Source: Protula sp. h YS-2021 (lineage: Eukaryota; Annelida; Polychaeta; Sabellida; Serpulidae). From it: a DNA stretch of 64,000 nt. Shown piece after piece: positions 20,095 through 64,000 of the stretch. Numbering within the stretch: the first letter of the stretch is position 1; each line of letters starts with the position of its first letter. The position numbers were made by a program, and so were the translations under genes. Under the pieces are notes generated by a model. It did not search any database. It was not told where the DNA came from and saw only the letters and a program-made list of their open reading frames with translations. The stretch is from contig OX457031.1 in NCBI GenBank assembly GCA_949752745.1, positions 2,333,741 through 2,397,740 on the forward strand, given 5' to 3'.

Positions 20095-20345
20095 CATTCA
20101 TGACTAGCGTTATCAATGTACTAATTGGACTAAATAAGTTCTGACTACAGTTATCAATGGGCTGAAGAAGTTCTGACTGGCATTATTAATGGATTATAGA
20201 AATTCTGATCAACGCTATCAGTGGACTAAAAGTTCTGACCAGAGTTATCAAGGGATTAAAAAGGTCATGAAGAGCGTTATCAATCGGTTATGGAAGTCCT
20301 GACTAGAGTTATCTAAAAAAAGTAAAAAGTAATGATAACGTTATC
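20095..20345. repeat. ~36-bp degenerate tandem repeat
   Basis: About seven units of ctgactagagttatcaatgg followed by actaaagaagtt. Immediately followed by a ~20-bp gtggtcctatttgaga repeat to about 20460. Confidence 0.7.
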
Positions 20346-20465
20346 AGTACCAAGTGGTCCTGTTTGAGATGTGATACTATTTGACAGTTGGTCCTATATC
20401 TGTGATGTGGTCCTATCTGAGAGGTGTTCCTATTTGTGCAGTGGTCTTATTTGAGTGACGGTTCA
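20346..20465. repeat. ~20-bp GTGGTCCTATTTGA repeat
   Basis: Five or six imperfect units. Confidence 0.65.
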
Positions 20466-21950
<1,485 letters not shown>

Positions 21951-22708
21951 CGAGATATCATAATATATTTTGAAAAAGTTGCCAAATCACACTTTGGCGG
22001 TTCCGGATAAAATGCTCAAGAATTTTTAATTTCGACTGCCAGGGAACCGGATAAAAAATGAAAGATATGATAGAAAAATATGGAACAAATATGGCAAAAA
22101 CAGCTCATACTTGGAACAAAAAAAACTGAAACTTGAAACTATTTGCTAAATCTTTTAATAAATCTTTAAAAGAGCATACGGATTGTTAAAAACATGATTG
22201 CTCTTCGATGCATGAGATATTTGACATTTAGGCGAATTCTCTCTGTCATTTCTTTCATTTTCACCCGGTTATTTTTATTAGAAGAGCAGAATTGTGATTT
22301 GGTTAATTTGTTCTCTGTTAAACTAACTTTTATATTGTTGATTTTTGCAGCATTGAGTAAGCTCTAAATACTAAAAGCACTATTTATATCACTCATTGAA
22401 TTGCGATTGGGATGGGGAGATTGGGTGGGTTGGTAAGTGCACGCAGTGTAGTTATTTCCCAATTGTTGAAAGAGGGGTGGGGATTGGGGTGGTTAGTGGT
22501 GGCGGGAGGGCCAGGGATATTTGTCATGCAAAACCACTTAAAAAATAAAACACCCCACCCCTCCGAGGTAAATCTATTCTGTCTTTCAACACGATTAGGT
22601 CAATATCCCCCTTCCTTCTACCTGGGAAGTTTTATTTGCAAAATTATCCTACATTTTGTTAAGCGCTGCGAAAACCTGAAAACCTTATTTGAAATCAACT
22701 GCTCGGAG
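21951..22708. other. No gene recognised
   Basis: AT-rich, then a G-rich stretch (22480-22515). No exon is supported. Confidence 0.45.
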
Positions 22709-24801
22709 CCCAGATAGTAGTCCCACATGGGGACTATGCATAATATATGTGGATGTTCCCACATACCCACGCATAAATAGTGTGTATTTTGTTGGGGAAA
22801 TTCCCATGTAGTTACGTGGGATTTAGGAGAGCTTGAGACCGGTGTGTATTATGCGTATGTGTATTATACGCATATATTTCCACGCATTTTATACATGGAA
22901 ATTCCCACGCATATTAAGCACGGGATTTTAAAGGAACGACCCACACTGGGCACACACGATAACTATGCCGAATATACAGAATGAACCTTTATCACTTTAA
23001 TGCAGTGATAAAGTTCTCCTTAAAAGAATTTTCAGCATAAAAATTTTAGTGAAATTCTTATTTCCATGTCTAACTTTCTATTATACTTGGAAAAAAGGCA
23101 GCATTCCACCAAAATATGCCGCATTTAGCAATATTTAAATATATTATCGCTCAATGGCGGCTGTTTCCGGTCTGCGATAATAAGTCCACATTGCCAGACT
23201 ACGTATAATATGCGTATATTTTCCGATGCATTTAATACGTTGAAATTTCCATGCATTATGTGCGTGTATTTTACATGGGAATGCCTATATGGGAAATTCC
23301 ACGTAAAATATACTTGTAATATACAAATAACTTTCAATGAAATTTTACGTGGGAATTCAAAAGTATAATATCCATGCGTATGCGTTTATTTACCCATGCA
23401 TTTTAGTAGTGGGAAATTCTACGTATATTATGAGTAAGGCATGCCCACGGTGTGTATTACGCAGGAAAAACAAAGCATTTTACACGACGTTGGCCAATGC
23501 ATTTCATATGTGGAAAAGCACACATAGAAAACATGTACGTTTCGAGAGGAGAATGTCCACGGTGGGTATTACGCGGGGAAACCATGCAGTTTACTGGTAT
23601 ATATGTTACAGTCAATCTGTGCATTCAGTCAATACGTGTACTGACTGAAATTTTTAGGCAATACGTGTATTGGCTGTGAGGATCATGCAATACAGGTAGG
23701 TCACGTATTGACTGAAATTAAAGGCCACCCAGTACACAGATTGCCTGAAGATGATTTAGACAATCTGTGTATTGTAAATTGACACTTATTGGCATATGTA
23801 AAATATTTGACTGTGAATAAAAAAGAAAGTTGTTTTTCTACTAAAATTGCAACTAATAAAGTGTACGTTATGATCTGGGGTGAATAAATATTGCAATTAA
23901 CGCAAATATAATCGTGTGTAAGACACCCAATCATTTTCTGAGTAATTAAGTACCCATTTACCTTGTGTTATTGTTTACTCCGGTAAAAAATAAGCCGTTT
24001 CCACAGTTCTCTACTCCGTAGAAATAAGGAAGTATCTTTTGGCACATCGGTGACATCATTATAGACATTGTTCTCATATTCAGTAATTAATTGCATTCTA
24101 AGAAGCAGGTCTTTACGCTTAATTGCAATCGAAAAATATGTGTTGATGTGTAATTGTGTAATTATATTGATGTGCAATTATGTATTGAAGTATTAACATT
24201 TTGTTATTTTAAATTGCAATTTCACCGCTTCTTAGTCCTGTTATTAAGATTAATTGCATTTCTAAGAATTGAGCATATCCTTTCAATCTTTTGGAATCTC
24301 ACATTATGTACCGATGCGCATTTGTAATCGTGTACTTTTATTGATGCGCAACTAAGGATGGAGGTATTAATATGTAACATAATTTTTGTCAAACAACCTA
24401 AAAAATGAATCAAATAACAACAGTTTTGTTTCAATTATCGAACAAAGTTCTTCAGGCAATACGTGTATTGACTGGCCTCTAATTTCAGTCAATACGTGAA
24501 TTGCCTGAAAATTTTAGTCAGCACGCGTATTGTCTGACCCTCACAGCCAATACACGTATTGCCTAAAAATTTCAGTCAATACACGTATTGACTGAATACA
24601 CAGATTGACTGTAACACATATACCCGTGCATTTTATACGTGGAAATGCCTACGTATATTATACTACAATCTACACGGAAATCACACCGTGGAAATGCCCA
24701 CATATATTGCACATATTTTCTATGGCGCCATGCCAACGTCCCACGTTCCCACCTAAAAACAACGCGTTCAATACGTGGGACCAAAAATTATGCTAACTGG
24801 G
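22709..24801. mobile_element. Foldback element with long inverted repeats, non-coding
   Basis: Ends CCCAG (22709) and CTGGG (24801). The arm 23595-23751 is closely complementary to 24449-24630 (for example cagtcaatacgtgtattgactg, itself palindromic). The outer arms consist of repeated cccacgtata-type short palindromes. The centre (23760-24440) is AT-rich without a gene. The left arm is longer than the right, so one arm has expanded or the other shrunk. No target duplication is evident. Probably a non-autonomous foldback or MITE-like DNA element. Confidence 0.7.
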
Positions 24802-25185
24802 AGGTTTCCTTGGCGCATTGAACACAACACTTTACACCCCAAATCTGGTTCAAATCACGCCGCCAACAAATCACGCCGAGTTAATATATTTTGAAATCAG
24901 CCAAAAATATTATCGTTTCAACCAAATTAGGATAAATAGAGAAATTTTTTGGGGTGCAAAAAAACAAGTTCTACGCTTATTTCAAAGTGATTTTGATGTT
25001 ATTTTGATATTATTTTGATATTATTCTCCATCGATTCCCGTGCATTTTTATCCTCCAAAACTGGAATTTTATGGTAAAGCACCCCCTTTCCTAAAAATAA
25101 TTAATAAAAAACGAAGCTGCGAATCGGCTTTTTCAATAAATAATAAATATTTAAAGTTATTTAACTATTGAGTGATATATTGCAG
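24802..25185. other. Upstream or intron sequence of the mucin-like gene
   Basis: AT-rich with no clear TATA box or first non-coding exon. It ends in a good acceptor (atatattgcag). Confidence 0.4.
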
Positions 25186-62898
<37,713 letters not shown>

Positions 62899-62924
62899 GT
62901 TAGTGCTGTACCATGTTTTACCAT

Positions 62925-63290
62925 GTGTCAAACAAAAAATGACGTGTTACCATGTGTGTTGCCATGTGTGTCAAACAAAAATGACGTGTTACCATTTTGT
63001 GTTACCATATATGTCAAACAAAAAAGGCGTCTTACCATGTGTGTTACTGTGTGTATCAAACAAAAAAGATGTTTTAAAATGTGTGTTGCCATATGTGTCG
63101 AACAAAAAGAGAAGTTACTATGTGTGCTACAATGTGTGTCAAACAAAAAAGACGTGTTACCATATCTGTTACTATATGTGTCAAACAAAAAGGACGTGTT
63201 ACCATGTGTGTTACTATATGTGTCAGGCGAAAAGAGGTGTGTTACTGTGTGTGTTACCATTTGTGCCGAACAAAAAAACACTCAGAGAAA
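62925..63290. repeat. ~43-bp tandem repeat, eight to nine copies
   Basis: gtcaaacaaaaaagacgtgt followed by taccatgtgtgtt. Starts at 62929, 62972, 63015, 63057 and so on, again just after a donor site. Confidence 0.85.
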
Positions 63291-64000
63291 TAGGGTAATT
63301 TGGGGGCCGGTCGTGGTTTGATCGAAATATCATTTTTGTTTTAAAAGATGTAATTTTGATTAAGCACTCCGACCAAAAAAGGAAGTTCCCTTGGAACAGC
63401 ATTCTGCGTTTTGATTGAAAAAAGGGGGTTTATTTCAAAATTAATCCTCCGCGGATAGAGTTCGTTTTGAGAAGTCAAGGACGTGAGGGGAAACCAGCTG
63501 ATAAGTAAACCATATTTGCACCTTTTCGAATATCGAAAACGTCACGTTACGCAATCTTTACTCGGCATCGGTATCACAAAGTGACTGAGCCGCAGAAAAG
63601 CTTATTAGAAGATATTAATGAAAAAATTAATGAGCTATAATTACCAAAATTACAGATGAGGAAGGACTCCTCGTTCTGTAATCCGAAAAACCCCCAAAGC
63701 CTATAGCTGGTAGCACGAACCTGAAAGGCGAGCAAGTGAAAAAAAGTGTTTTCGGATAAGTTCAAACGCGAATGTTTCGATGTCATAATTCATGATTTGG
63801 GTAAAAATATAATCTTTTGCACATCAAATCATTATATGGCACTCCTCTACGATGAATTTTTGCGTAGTTACGTTGTCATGGCGATATCAAGCACATACTT
63901 TCAAAAATGCGTAGCGTGACGTTTTCGATACTGGAAGAGAGATAAGTATCTAAACCGCATATCTACCAGTCAAAATACTACTGTTTGTTCGCTTTCTGGC
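63291..64000. other. Intron, no exon seen
   Basis: No frame with splice sites continuing the NIDO domain. Confidence 0.5.

Overview
The window is a piece of a eukaryotic, almost certainly invertebrate metazoan genome. The evidence is GT-AG introns with animal extracellular modules (SEA, EGF, NIDO), dense AT/CT microsatellites, and remnants of LINE, hAT, MULE, Tc1/mariner and SINE-like elements. No bacterial gene, operon, rRNA or CRISPR array is visible. The phylum (cnidarian, mollusc or other) cannot be decided from the sequence alone.

Layout. 1-5.1 kb holds decayed transposons: the 3' end of a LINE ORF2, and a hAT/ZMYM1-like transposase pseudogene split by a tRNA-derived SINE. 5.4-8.0 kb is a FLYWCH-MULE transposon with ~115 bp terminal inverted repeats (TIRs). 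Its transposase C-terminus has expanded into about 16 copies of a 46-bp minisatellite. 8084-11965 is the most unusual object: a 3.88 kb element with ~930 bp palindrome-rich inverted terminal repeats (ITRs), a perfect 8-bp target-site duplication, and converging genes. These encode a PC4-type single-strand-DNA-binding protein on one side, and a C2H2 zinc-finger protein plus a small acidic protein on the other. 12-25 kb is gene-poor and full of tandem arrays, plus a 2.1 kb foldback element (22709-24801).

25.2 kb to the right edge is one plus-strand giant gene for a mucin-like secreted or membrane-bound protein. Its inferred order is: signal-peptide exon (25186-25440); decayed Thr/Tyr/Asp/Ser repeats (36.0-37.9 kb); an 8553-bp exon of about 190 Thr/Ser-rich 15-residue repeats (43648-52200); SEA; EGF; SEA; three EGFs; and the start of a NIDO domain that runs off the window. 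Most modules are bounded by phase-1 introns and all the inferred junctions are phase-compatible. The introns carry a MITE interrupted by a 4.1 kb satellite-filled element, a Tc1-like pseudogene, a second MULE remnant abutting the giant exon, and three copies of a repeat bounded by (TA)n.

How it works together. The mucin gene looks like a NIDO-containing transmembrane or secreted mucin: O-glycosylated stalk, SEA (one with an autoproteolysis-like motif), then EGF and NIDO. The ITR element is an independent mobile or virus-like unit whose proteins may act on its own DNA. All functional statements come from reading motifs by eye. No database search was possible.
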